A DNA stretch of 64,000 nt, taken from NCBI GenBank assembly GCA_944472155.2, contig OX235279.1:50069564-50133563 (forward strand), read 5' to 3'. The stretch is from Trichobilharzia szidati. Its lineage: Eukaryota; Platyhelminthes; Trematoda; Strigeidida; Schistosomatidae. The notes beneath the pieces were generated by a model that was not told where the DNA came from, ran no database searches, and was given only the letters and a program-made list of their open reading frames with translations. The position numbers and the translations under genes were made by a program. Shown one piece after another: positions 39,301 to 47,273 of the stretch. Each line of letters opens with the position of its first letter. Position 1 is the first letter of the stretch.

Positions 39301-42300
39301 TGTGGAATATTACTTGACATTCCAGGTTAAAATGTGACTCTTTAAACATATTCTCATTTGAGTGAGTCTAATGTCAGTTTTGATAGGAGCCAGCATGAAA
39401 TAGTATATCATCCTCTCTCACGAATCCTTTGATTTATCTTGTGATGCAGTCTCTATGTGGACCTATCGTTTCTCACACACAATGTGATTTAGTGTGCGAT
39501 CAATTCATCTCCTTTGTCTCACCTTGGTATTTGTCGGATTGCCAACCAATGAGAAAACAGCCAATGCCAGCCAATAAGAACAATCCATTCTCACGGTTGT
39601 GAGTCGACCTCGTTATGGTAAAGAAACTGTATAAGTATCATGTTTTGTTTCCTAATAAAAGTACAGTACAATATCTTACAAAGTCACAGGCCAGCCTTTG
39701 TGTTTTCATATTTCCGCGGCTCAGCGAATCGGAAGGTACAACGAACAAATAGGCATATTAGCCTACTACTAGTTCAGTTCATAACACTTAGAATAATTAA
39801 CACCAGCAGACATAACGAATTGGCTACGGAGTTTATTCATTTCAGTGCAGTTATAACAAATTGGCAATGTGTAACGAGAAAAACAGTGAACTCCCAAAGG
39901 AGTGTTAAAAAAGAGAATTTAATTAACAGCACGAGGTATACATATTCCTAGTTTAGTGACAAATACGGATGATATGAAATCATATAGAATGTGGATACAG
40001 TAATTAAATTTGTGAATGTAATTACATTATGGAGAGAATTTTTATTCTGATAAAAGCATTCAGTGTTATACAGTAATATTTACAGGTGACGTTTCGAACA
40101 CAATTCACTACTGCTCATAATCATATCAAGGCAGTACTCACTCACACAACTTTCTTGCTTCGTTTATTATATACATGAAGAAAAATTGATTAGAAATTTG
40201 AATTAAATCAATATAAGATTGGCGTGAAACAGAATGGAAGATAAAGTACATTCAGAAGGAGTATTAGTGTTATCAATAAATATATAATACGATGGGAATT
40301 AAGACGAGTGTTCTTAGTCAACAAGATGGAAAATAAGATGGTTTTATAGTAAAAATAAGTAACTTGTTAGAATGTTATGATGTGAATTGAATACATTTTA
40401 ACATTACTTATTATCCTCTGATTTGACTCGCAATAATATCTTCCATATCTCTGGTATTTGCGTTGAGTCACTTCTATTGCATGTGTTCGGTGTAGACTCG
40501 ATGAACCAGGCAGGATTCAGTAATCAATCTCCCTCTATCCCTCTCTCTCTCTCTTCACCTACCTATATTACTTTTTAGAATTTTGACTTTGTCCCACCCA
40601 CACCATTGTGTGGTTGTATGTTAATCCATGCAGTGCAATGTAGTGCTGAGTTATTGTTTCTAAATTACTTATCTTCGTGGGTCAATTATTCTAATCTTAG
40701 CTAAATTCTGATGTTGTAGAAATCTCACTACTCTCGATCTAATAGTTTAACCTAACCTAATATTATTTCCGAATATACTTTATCTTCCATTGTGTTTCAA
40801 TTTAATTCAAATTTCTAATCGATTTTTACTCATGCATGTAATAAAAGAAGCAAGAAGTTGTGTGAGTACTGCCTTGATATGATTATCAGCAGTAGTAAAC
40901 TGTGTTCGAAACGTCACCAGTAAATATTACTGTAATAACACTGAATGCTTTCATCAGAATAAAAATTTCCTCCATGTTGGAATTATACTCTACCACAGTG
41001 CCCAAGTTTTATCCTTATATCTATATTTTCATGTCCTATTAACATGTTGGATAATGTTAAATCTTATCAACCCAGTGTTACACACACTTTTTTCATTATT
41101 GACAGTGTGAGAAGCAGAATTTCCCAACGTCAATCAATCTGTACATGTAGATCATCTACCGAAAGAAAAATGAAATGACAAGATAAATGTTACCTGTTTG
41201 GTCATTTGTCGAAGTGTAGCAATGCCAAGTAGATAACCAGCTCTGCCAATAAATATTTCATCTGAACCTTGCTGGAATATAACTGGTGGTTTGTAGTGGT
41301 CGGCTAATTCAGCATATTTTCTGATAAATGAATCACGTTTCTCTATATCACCTGAATGCTGAGATTTATTTTCGATTTGAAAAGATAATAATAATAATAC
41401 TAATATAAATTATTACGTAATCATACAATTACTTAAAATCAAAATTATGCTTACTAGTACATATCAGTTCTCATTGGACACTAGTAACTAGTGTGATGTG
41501 TCTAGTCCTTTCTTTAGTGCAGACTGAATTCTATCGGTCAGGTTTGCTATGTGGCCACCATTCTAGGTAGCTCGCCATCACGATGCACATTGATTTGATG
41601 ATATTAGATTAGCCACATTACAAACCTGACTGATAGAATTCAGTCTGCACCAAAGAAAGGACTAGACACTTCACACTAGTTACTAGTGTCCAATGAAAAT
41701 ACCTACTGCAATCCTACAGGAAGTCGTTCGCGAGCCCGAAAAGTTCAGTGGTAACGTCTCTGACTGCAGGCGGCACTGGGTAACGCGGGTTCGAACTTCA
41801 GAAGGGACATGAGTTCCTTCAAGGTTGCAGATACGCCTTGCTGACTGGTGAGTGCCAACTAGCACGAAACCTAGGTTAAGCAAGGCTTCCTGCCGATTGT
41901 CTCCAACTATTTAATATCACATATCAGTTCACATAATGAAGGAAACCAAATATCAATGAACCTGAACTACATTTGCTGTTTCCAAAGACAACTAATATAT
42001 TAGTTACTTCCAAGTTGCTGTAGTCCACATAATATCAAATTATTGTTAACCAACAGACTACTACTAGCCAGTCGATAAACTTAAACTGCGTTTAAAGAAT
42101 AAAGCGTTCTGAAGAAGCCTAAAAACCTACTTTAAAAACAGAAATTATCTGCAACAGCATTGGTTTCCAAGTTGTTGTTGTTGTTGAAATAGCATTATTG
42201 ATTATTTACCCTATTGCATAACATCTGCTCTTTTCGACTCAATTTAACAATAGGTGAATTGGAAGATTAATAATGAATTCAGCTCAGCTCAGCAAAGTGA

Positions 42301-45300
42301 AAGTCAAAATTATATGAAGATTGTGACGCAACAAAAATAAAAACTAGTAATCAGAATATTGTGAGGTTAATCAAATTAGGTTTTCTGTATACAGCCGTTA
42401 GGTTGAGATCATTTGATGGCAATGGCTATTGTCTTTGCAAACCACTTTTTCAACTTTTCACACGAAGACTGTTGAACAGTGATAATAAGCTGAGAATGTA
42501 CTATGTAATTATGCAATATTGCATGAAATACTTCAGAAGTGTAGTGATCACTTCACATAAATAGTATTAGCGTAAGCGGTACAACACAATTTTGATAGTT
42601 TGAAACAGACAGATAAAAAGTAACACTACAAGTCTATGATCGATATTCATGTATAAAAAGAATTATTTTAAACAATTACCTGATACATAGTGATGGCAGT
42701 TAGCCAAATTCCAGCCTGACCAAGAAGAAATGATAGTAGGTTTTCTTTACTTCTTGAATGCTTACTAATCATATCATCATTAGAATGCATCAAAGCGCTA
42801 TCCACAAAATGAGTAGACTTTTCCAACAAATATTTTCTGATTTCAAGTGGAACTTCATGTTGAGAAATATACAGTGCAGCCCATGCAACACCAATATAAC
42901 CGGTATAAAGACAGCCATCGAATGTACGCGGTGTTAGACCAGTGTTCTAATGCATTCACATAGGTCAAAATAAAAAGTGTTAGGCATGACGCTGAATGTT
43001 ATAAATGCAAAACTCACTTTAAAAAAAGTACTTTTGTTACACTACATACTACACAGACGAACTTAAAATAACTAGTAAATTCAGATAAATATTTAAAAAT
43101 TTAAATTCCTTAAAGTATGTAACAATATAATCATCCATCTAATAAGGATTTCTAGGAGATACATATATATACTACTGTGAAGTAGTATGATTTTGACGTA
43201 ATTTGAAAAAAACGCCTTTAATGACTACTGTGGGTAGGAATGTTTGGACATTAAAAAAAGGATTGGTTCAATCCCGTAAAGTTGCATAATTTAAAAAAAT
43301 TTAAAAACTATGCATTTCATTTGCTGGTACCACAACCTATGATTAGTAGTAATTAACGTGTAGGCGAGTAAACACTGCATGATAATAATGAGTATTAAAT
43401 ATTCCCATAGTAAAATTTAGAACAACACATTTAAGCGAACAATATTGTTTTCAATTAAATCTCATCAGGCTTAACTCTAATATATATATGAGTTTACAAA
43501 TAAAATTCAAATATAAACCAATCATGGTGTTTTGTCTATAGGATGATACGATGGTGAATATAAATTGTGTAATTAGTCATAATAGTAGTAATGATAATAA
43601 TAATTATAGTCATAATAGAAATGGTCTTATCAATAATAAGGATGAAAAAGTGAGGCAATCTGTGATAACACGAATAATGAAAAACAGCATGATTAAACAA
43701 ACAACTGTTCAGGTGGAAGTAGTCGATAAAGGCTACTAAAAACAAATGAACCGAATAAGTAATGTTAGATTGTAAGGGAAGGAAATGAAACACGTTTATA
43801 ATGAAGATAAGATTAAGGGATGATAAGAAAGGGGATGAAAATACAAACAAAGGGTGGTGTAGAAGTTATTGGTTGGTTACGTCTTAATAGGCCAAGGGAG
43901 GGATAAAGGCTGTACGAACTTTTTTTGAATACATAATTTAGGTTTAATAGTTCGAATGCCTATTGCCTCAGCTGTGTGTAGTAGACGAATACGAAGTCTA
44001 TTGGAAAGATTCGGTGGGATACGATGAATCACTTTGAAGGCTCTCGTTTTCTCAATTACATGACCACTATCAATTAAGTGTGACAAAATTGAGCTCCGTA
44101 GCTCAATATTCACCATCGTATCATCCTATAGACAAAACACCATGATTGGTTTATATTTGAATTTTATTTGTAAACTTATATATATTAGAGTTAAGCCTGA
44201 TGAGATCTAATTGAAAACAATATTGTTCGCTTAAATGTGTTGTTCTAAATAATGAGTATTAATAAACTGGAAAGATATTGGAAAATAAAAAGTATGTGTG
44301 ATGAGAGAATAATCATTTTAACACGATGCACAGGATAAAACCGAATTCGAACCTCGATGGTTGCATACTGATGAAGCGTCGCAAACTGGGACGAAACAAC
44401 TATCCAGTACTCCCTGCAGGTTTTCCAATAGGTTCTCTAACTGATGTCAGCTCATGATGAAATCCTCCAACCAATCAAACAAAATCCCTACAAAACTAAT
44501 ACTTGTAAATTATATAACAAATTTAAACTAACATGAGTTGATAGATTGGTAATTATAATAGACTTATGGAGCACTGATATACTTTGCAAAGATGTTGATA
44601 TTAAGATATCTTTAGTTTCAGAAATATTCTGTAGTACTACCGCATATATAAATCCAATTGACATTAAGGTAGCTATATCATCGATGACAGATTCACAAGA
44701 ACAGTTCGCTGTCATACCACGACATGAGAAATTCAGTTTACGCATCAATACAACTGTGTGAGTTCTAATTATGAGGCATATAGATTTTTCAAGAGATAAA
44801 ATAAGACACTACTTTTTAACTGGAAATTGCAGTTAGTGTCAAACACTGGTAGATATGTATGCAAGAATTTATAGGAAAATCCGAATGGTATTCTCGGGTC
44901 TGCAATCTCCAATGTTGCATTCAACATCTGAGAAAAGGATGGAGCCTGAATTACAGCAAATACGTTAGCAAAGATACTTAAGTTTTGATTATCTCCTTTG
45001 ATGGACTAAGCGAAGGGAATCATGTATGATAAATAATGTTGAGGTTGAACATACAGTTTTATAAAAGGAAAGCAAGCCGACGATATTGACAGTCGGAGTC
45101 GGCCGAATCGTGCATTGAGGTATGTCTAACTACCGACGTCCTCAACGAGCAAATTTAGTGGGACGTTTCGATTAGCAAAAGTTAAGAGAAAACAGAGAAG
45201 AGAAAGAAAACAGCATATAAGGTGTTATAACCTCTTAATTCGACACGCAACAGAGTATAGGATGACAGCCTGCGATCCTTCAAATTTCACGGAACAGTCG

Positions 45301-45906
45301 TTATAGAAATTAGGTGATAAGATTTGGATGTTTTCATACTGTATCGCCCTAACTTTGAAGGTTTTAAGATTATTTTTAATCCGAGACTAAAAATGACGTA
45401 GAGAATCACTAACATTTCCGAAACATATTTTGAAAGTGAAGACGTGTTTACGTCAACAAAATGTTTATCTACCGGCCAATAAACGAATGCATCACAGATA
45501 AATTTATGAGGAAAATTCAAGTATAGTGAAAAGTTAAGTAGATGGAAATACTAGTTATGAATATGTGTCACTTCAGAAAGCTTAGACGTTGAATTTTCAC
45601 TCGCAAATCAAATCCCTAGAGGCATTCTACATTGCACGTTTGCTGTAAAACCAGATAAGTAAAAATACTAAATAAAGGAGCATTTTTTGTCTGACAATAT
45701 GTGAACCTTCTAATGTTTTATTGATAAAAATAATTTGCCTAAAGGTTTCCCAGCAGACTAATATTTTAAGGAATAGTTTCTCTTACCTCAATGCACATAC
45801 GTATACATGTAACAGCTTTTTGAAGAGCATACGAAGGATTTAACAACAAAGGCTCTGTTTCAGACAATACATCACGATACGGATTCTTGAAGTACCGTGA
45901 AGACAT
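16170..45906 (-). CDS. LANCL: LanC-like protein (LANCL1/2 family), complete, 7 coding exons
   Basis: Exons 5' to 3': 45906-45787, 42946-42680, 41358-41194, 39276-39150, 20919-20695, 17854-17738, 16462-16170. All phases agree and give 437 residues; human LANCL1 has 399. LanC-like proteins are eukaryotic relatives of bacterial lanthionine cyclases with a double alpha-barrel and a zinc site, reported to bind glutathione. The zinc ligands are present: Cys297 in [10 protein letters not shown], and Cys343-His344 in ICHGVAGG, with the same 46-residue spacing as human Cys276/Cys322. Other landmarks are the start [12 protein letters not shown] (human NPYAD), YTGYIGVAW (54-62), [27 protein letters not shown] (226-234), [10 protein letters not shown] and [19 protein letters not shown] near the C-terminus. 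Intron 4 is 18.2 kb. LANCL1 versus LANCL2 cannot be separated. Confidence 0.94.
17738..17854 (-). CDS. LANCL: LANCL exon 6
   Basis: [18 protein letters not shown] to [12 protein letters not shown], matching DVIWQYGLLKKG in human LANCL1. Acceptor is cttttag, donor is gtatgt. Confidence 0.93.
18092..18319 (-). mobile_element. tRNA-Gly-headed SINE, copy 5
   Basis: Complete layout: T-rich end and GTTCCGAGTGGAACATAGG at the low end, tRNA-like head ending ACCACCGACGCA at the high end. In LANCL intron 5, in the same orientation as the gene. Confidence 0.85.
19153..19315 (-). mobile_element. Decayed SINE tail and body
   Basis: tgtttcaggtggaatacagg and gtaaggttgctagc align loosely with the SINE tail and body. 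The head is not recognisable. Old copy in LANCL intron 5. Confidence 0.45.
19370..20460 (-). mobile_element. PLE fragment with RT motif
   Basis: 20458-20132 reads [20 protein letters not shown] followed by [20 protein letters not shown] and [11 protein letters not shown]. This is the conserved region after the palm of Penelope-like RT. Lower coordinates resemble the strip at 28910-29340. Intron of LANCL, sense orientation. Confidence 0.8.
20695..20919 (-). CDS. LANCL: LANCL exon 5 (first zinc cysteine)
   Basis: [18 protein letters not shown] through [13 protein letters not shown], carrying zinc ligand Cys297. Acceptor is gttctag, donor is gtacaa. Confidence 0.93.
20940..21900 (-). mobile_element. 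PLE fragment: terminal repeat and linker
   Basis: 20940-21080 carries the terminal-repeat signature (GTTCGAAACTGTG and the CAGTAAATGTTACTG hairpin on minus). 21475-21768 encodes [20 protein letters not shown], the linker between PLE reverse transcriptase and GIY-YIG nuclease, preceded by an Asn/Asp-rich tract. It begins only about 20 bases upstream of LANCL exon 5, inside intron 4. Confidence 0.75.
22380..23000 (-). mobile_element. PLE terminal-repeat region
   Basis: 22380-22700 is a third copy of the strip also at 27660-27960 and 40380-40690. 22801-22990 contains PLE-type terminal DNA with the hammerhead listed below. Confidence 0.6.
22918..22975 (-). ncRNA. PLE-type hammerhead ribozyme candidate
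   Basis: Minus strand: stem I GAUUAAUUUCC pairs with GGAAUUAAUC (one bulged U). Core is CUGAAGA (22964-22958), standard since position 7 is free. Stem II GUUC/GAAC closes a 13-base loop. GAAA is followed by CG and then UU. Expected cleavage is between 22928 and 22927. Stem III is just CG, like the minimal stem III reported for PLE hammerheads. It lies in the sense strand of LANCL intron 4. Confidence 0.72.
23160..24950 (-). mobile_element. PLE copy with inverted terminal arms
   Basis: 23160-23505 is the reverse complement of about 24560-24945, for example ggctgaaatcgattacaaaa against its complement at 24757-24776. The core on the minus strand runs from the end of the RT (LHFLDVLL near 24400) through [20 protein letters not shown] and [15 protein letters not shown] (24322-24017) to the end of the nuclease, [20 protein letters not shown] and [10 protein letters not shown] (23830-23640). 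Most of the RT is missing, so it is a deletion derivative. Inverted terminal repeats are known for PLEs. Confidence 0.82.
24777..24801. repeat. (CA)n microsatellite
   Basis: Run of AC units within the right arm of the PLE. The left arm lacks it. Confidence 0.95.
25208..25900 (-). mobile_element. PLE nuclease C-terminus and terminal repeat
   Basis: 25474-25208 reads [20 protein letters not shown] and [14 protein letters not shown], the C-terminal part of the PLE GIY-YIG domain. 25785-25870 has the terminal-repeat signature GTTCGAAACGTCACCAG on plus. Confidence 0.72.
26449..26572 (-). pseudogene. Duplicated, truncated LANCL exon 4 (pseudoexon)
   Basis: Near-identical second copy of exon 4 with the same acceptor context (gttttttccag). 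The match stops inside the exon's last few codons, so the Leu-Gly end and the donor are missing. The frame runs into TGA at 26449-26447. PLM is changed to LLM. It is part of a 1.46-kb duplication within intron 4. Confidence 0.85.
26827..26968 (+). other. LTR-like promoter/poly(A) strip
   Basis: Starts TGTCGGATTGCC and ends ATATCTTACA. In between are three CCAAT boxes, a TATAAG near 26924 and AATAAA near 26945. The second copy is at about 39533-39677. The pattern resembles a short solo LTR or terminal-repeat miniature. No internal retroelement protein is next to it. Confidence 0.3.
28060..28700 (-). mobile_element. PLE linker fragment
   Basis: 28332-28060 encodes [20 protein letters not shown] and [14 protein letters not shown], then LKDP, typical of the PLE stretch just before the GIY-YIG domain. 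The frame is open for 90 residues. Confidence 0.78.
28900..29760 (-). mobile_element. Decayed PLE reverse-transcriptase fragment
   Basis: In shifted frames 29704-29399 reads like [20 protein letters not shown], matching the YRKPTW...HSFCP region of PLE RTs. 29150-29300 is related to 19830-19940. Many frameshifts. Confidence 0.6.
30279..30314. repeat. (TA)n microsatellite
   Basis: Run of TA units. Simple sequence. Confidence 0.95.
30621..30872 (-). pseudogene. PLE GIY-YIG endonuclease fragment
   Basis: [20 protein letters not shown] then [11 protein letters not shown]. This has the Cys-x-Cys-Gly and YIG signature of the GIY-YIG domain of Penelope-like elements. Only the N-terminal half of the domain is present. 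Confidence 0.82.
31316..32510 (-). mobile_element. PLE with recognisable RT palm and nuclease end
   Basis: 32400-32220 reads [20 protein letters not shown] then, after one stop, [12 protein letters not shown], the catalytic (F)DD motif. 32105-31893 reads [20 protein letters not shown] and [16 protein letters not shown]. 31528-31316 gives the nuclease C-terminus, [10 protein letters not shown] and [11 protein letters not shown]. The gap between RT and nuclease end is short, so the first half of the nuclease is deleted. Confidence 0.87.
32942..32983. repeat. (TA)n microsatellite
   Basis: Uninterrupted TA run. A second one is at 33364-33391. Confidence 0.95.
33110..33292 (-). mobile_element. 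tRNA-like SINE head with different tail
   Basis: Minus-strand head ACAGCACAGTGGTTAGGACT with B-box GGGGTTCGATCCCC matches the heads of the other SINEs. The DNA beyond it (33110-33220) does not match their body. Possibly a second SINE family or a rearranged copy. Confidence 0.6.
33960..37520 (+). mobile_element. RTE-like LINE (family 2), long but broken copy
   Basis: It begins with a leader related to 53440-53570 and a remnant of the ATWNVRT-type nuclease start (34180-34200). 35850-36060 encodes [20 protein letters not shown] and [18 protein letters not shown], the typical region before the RT fingers. 36580-36670 encodes [20 protein letters not shown]. 36720-37010 carries the degraded active-site and downstream thumb. 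The 3' end, gtatgttccact, runs into AAT repeats. It lies in LANCL intron 4, antisense to the gene. Confidence 0.82.
37511..37561. repeat. (AAT)n tail of LINE
   Basis: Imperfect AAT repeats directly after the LINE 3' end, as expected for an RTE-type simple-repeat tail. Confidence 0.85.
37780..38330 (-). mobile_element. PLE N-terminal region with short inverted arms
   Basis: 38090-37871 encodes [20 protein letters not shown] followed by FCVP, the N-terminal signature of PLE proteins. Arms of about 50 bases, 37783-37833 and 38127-38175, are reverse complements around it. Confidence 0.7.
38340..39149. other. Unassigned part of LANCL intron 4
   Basis: No protein family or repeat recognised. AT-rich, with a few short open stretches. 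Confidence 0.5.
39150..39276 (-). CDS. LANCL: LANCL exon 4 (functional copy)
   Basis: [20 protein letters not shown] to [13 protein letters not shown] plus one base of Gly. The acceptor ttttttacag and donor gtaaga are intact. PLM and EYLGAGHG match SPLMYEW and YYVGAAHG in human LANCL1. It joins in frame to both neighbours. Confidence 0.9.
39157..40621. repeat. Intragenic 1.46-kb duplication, copy 2 (source side)
   Basis: Copy containing the intact exon 4. Differences from copy 1 are scattered single bases and small indels such as the extra bases near 39621. Confidence 0.9.
40622..41100 (-). mobile_element. PLE terminal-repeat DNA
   Basis: Contains GTTCGAAACGTCACCAG and the CAGTAAATATTACTG hairpin (40905-40935), plus CTACCACAGTGCCCAAGTTT, all shared with 25792-25910 and 48420-48485. 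In LANCL intron 3. Confidence 0.7.
41194..41358 (-). CDS. LANCL: LANCL exon 3
   Basis: 55 codons, [11 protein letters not shown] to LRQMTKQ, containing [13 protein letters not shown], which matches NEMLYGRIGY of human LANCL1. The acceptor was chosen at ctcag by phase; an alternative ag lies 7 bases downstream but would shift frame. Confidence 0.88.
41460..41935 (+). mobile_element. Hammerhead SINE related to 4036-4460
   Basis: The plus-strand half has a tRNA-like AGTTCAGTGGTAACG and B-box GGGTTCGAACTTC, then a hammerhead relic at 41830-41890. There the core is CUGGUGA (A to G, inactivating). Stem II GUGC/GCAC, GAAA and CCUAGG are kept, the site reads UU, and stem I GCCUUGCU pairs well with AGCAAGGC. 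The low half (41480-41600) repeats 41600-41700 in inverse order. In LANCL intron 2. Confidence 0.75.
42680..42946 (-). CDS. LANCL: LANCL exon 2
   Basis: 89 codons, phase 0 at both ends. Begins [19 protein letters not shown] and ends [17 protein letters not shown], the first LanC inner-barrel GxxG repeats. Donor is gtaatt. Confidence 0.92.
43431..43474 (-). ncRNA. Hammerhead ribozyme candidate, left PLE arm
   Basis: Minus strand: UUAAGC pairs with GCUUAA (stem I). Core is CUGAUGA, stem II is GAU/AUU with loop UUA, then GAAA, then the self-complementary ACAAUAUUGU, then UC. All core bases are standard. Stem II is weak (3 pairs, one wobble). Confidence 0.66.
44191..44234 (+). ncRNA. Hammerhead ribozyme candidate, right PLE arm
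   Basis: Mirror image of the left one: UUAAGC 44191-44196, CUGAUGA 44197-44203, GAU-CUA-AUU 44204-44212, GAAA 44213-44216, palindrome 44217-44226, UC 44227-44228, GCUUAA 44229-44234. The only difference is in the stem II loop (CUA against UUA). Expected cleavage is after 44228. Confidence 0.66.
44335..44480 (+). mobile_element. Sm-alpha-like hammerhead SINE, partial
   Basis: B-box relic AATTCGAACCTCG, then core CTGATGA at 44368-44374, a damaged stem II, GACGAAAC, and the tail TCCAGTACTCC and GATGTCAGCTCATGATG shared with 7731-8034. Stem III has decayed from the CAGCTG seen there to CAACTA, so activity is unlikely. Confidence 0.7.
45040..45200. repeat. Dispersed repeat of unknown type
   Basis: GACGATATTGACAGTCGGAG and AGCAAAAGTTAAGAGAAAAC recur at 49290-49385 in the same order, with divergence. 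No coding motif recognised. Confidence 0.55.
45787..45906 (-). CDS. LANCL: LANCL exon 1 (start codon)
   Basis: ATG at 45906-45904, [12 protein letters not shown], ending RMCIE before donor gtaaga. The ATG is directly preceded by a T-rich tract ending in tttttag, which looks like a splice acceptor. A 5' untranslated exon or spliced-leader addition is therefore likely. Confidence 0.85.
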
Positions 45907-47212
45907 CTAAAAATGTAAAAATTGAAAATGAATGATGAATTTCACAAAAAAGAGGCTTTGGCAAGACATAACATGAAGCCAGAACTTTGTGTACAAAAAC
46001 AAAAACAATTTGTACGATCTGTTTCTTTACCATGGTCTTGATTTTACTATGTAATCCACTTAACAACTTTGTTATCCTTCTTTATTCCGTTTCTCATATT
46101 TGTTTTATTTCATTTTACTTTTGTTATCATATTCTAATATTCTATCTAGTCTACCATTTTGACAACATTTCACTCATCCTATGTTTCCGTCATATTATAT
46201 TCACATATTCATATTTCCGAATGTACTTTATTTTCCGATCATCTATTTCACACATGTTTATTGAACTTTAGGTTGGCCTCCACTTATTTATAGTTATTCA
46301 TTCATATATCTAATCAATGCTGATTCATAATCCTGTAGACCAATAATGATAATAGTACTTTAGTATTTCCTTTCACTGTCAAACTTTAACACACACACAC
46401 ACATATACACAAGAAAACTGATTCTTATTGTCTATTGTAATTCATGTACATATATATACGATTGTACAGCTATGAAAATAAAATCGTCGAAAAGAGAATT
46501 TTCTTCGCTGAATTCTTTGTTTTTATATCTCAATGGGGATTATTAATTTAAATATTTATATGAAAAAGATGGGCAAATCTTGTGATAGGTGTGTGTCAGT
46601 TACGTTCAAGTTGCAAATAAGCAAAAACTAAACCACACACACACACACTATCCACAAAAGCAATTATTGAGAATGTGAAAAGTACAATCTGACTTTACAG
46701 TTTGTACATGATTCCTAAAGAAAGAACATACAGTGGGCTAATTAATGTCAGAGTGAAGATTAAACATAAACAGCTGTCTTTTAAATCCCATTCTAACAAA
46801 ATATAACAAAAGCTGGTAAAAACAAAACAAAATAAAACACCTCTCAGAGATTGACAGAATATTCCAAATAATCTTGGGTTAGGCTCTTGCAAAGTTACTC
46901 AAGGGATATTGGATTACTTTTCTCGACAATTTGACTATATTTAAGTATATAAACAACCCTAGACAAAACATATTCATGTTGTATCAGTAATAGTCTGCTT
47001 CTTTTCCATTAAAATATTTTGAAACACGAAATCTTTCGATTCATTACAGTGTCTGTTTTTGTGAATTACCGGAAAGCTGGTTCAGAGCAATGCTGGCTAT
47101 TTCTGACTAAGTAGTTCCCATTAATCAGATATATGAATATAAAACATAGAACATTAAGGTCAATCAATCGAAGTTAATACAATATGCAGTCACCCGCGGA
47201 GAATAATACTAA
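45907..47212. other. Upstream region of LANCL
   Basis: No gene recognised. T-rich stretch on + at 46020-46280, and CA runs at 46389-46403 and 46635-46649. Any LANCL promoter and 5' untranslated exon would be here, but none can be pinned down. Confidence 0.4.
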
Positions 47213-47273
47213 AATTATTACTGTCCCCTTAGGTTCCGAGTGGAACATAGGGCTTCAACAACACATCTTTACT

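Larger units (their letters stand above)
43385..44275 (-). mobile_element. PLE copy with inverted arms and paired hammerheads
   Basis: 43385-43556 and 44103-44275 are near-perfect reverse complements. Between them, 44116-43877 on minus encodes [20 protein letters not shown], then [10 protein letters not shown] and [16 protein letters not shown], the C-terminus of the PLE nuclease. Only the end of the ORF remains. In LANCL intron 1. Confidence 0.85.
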
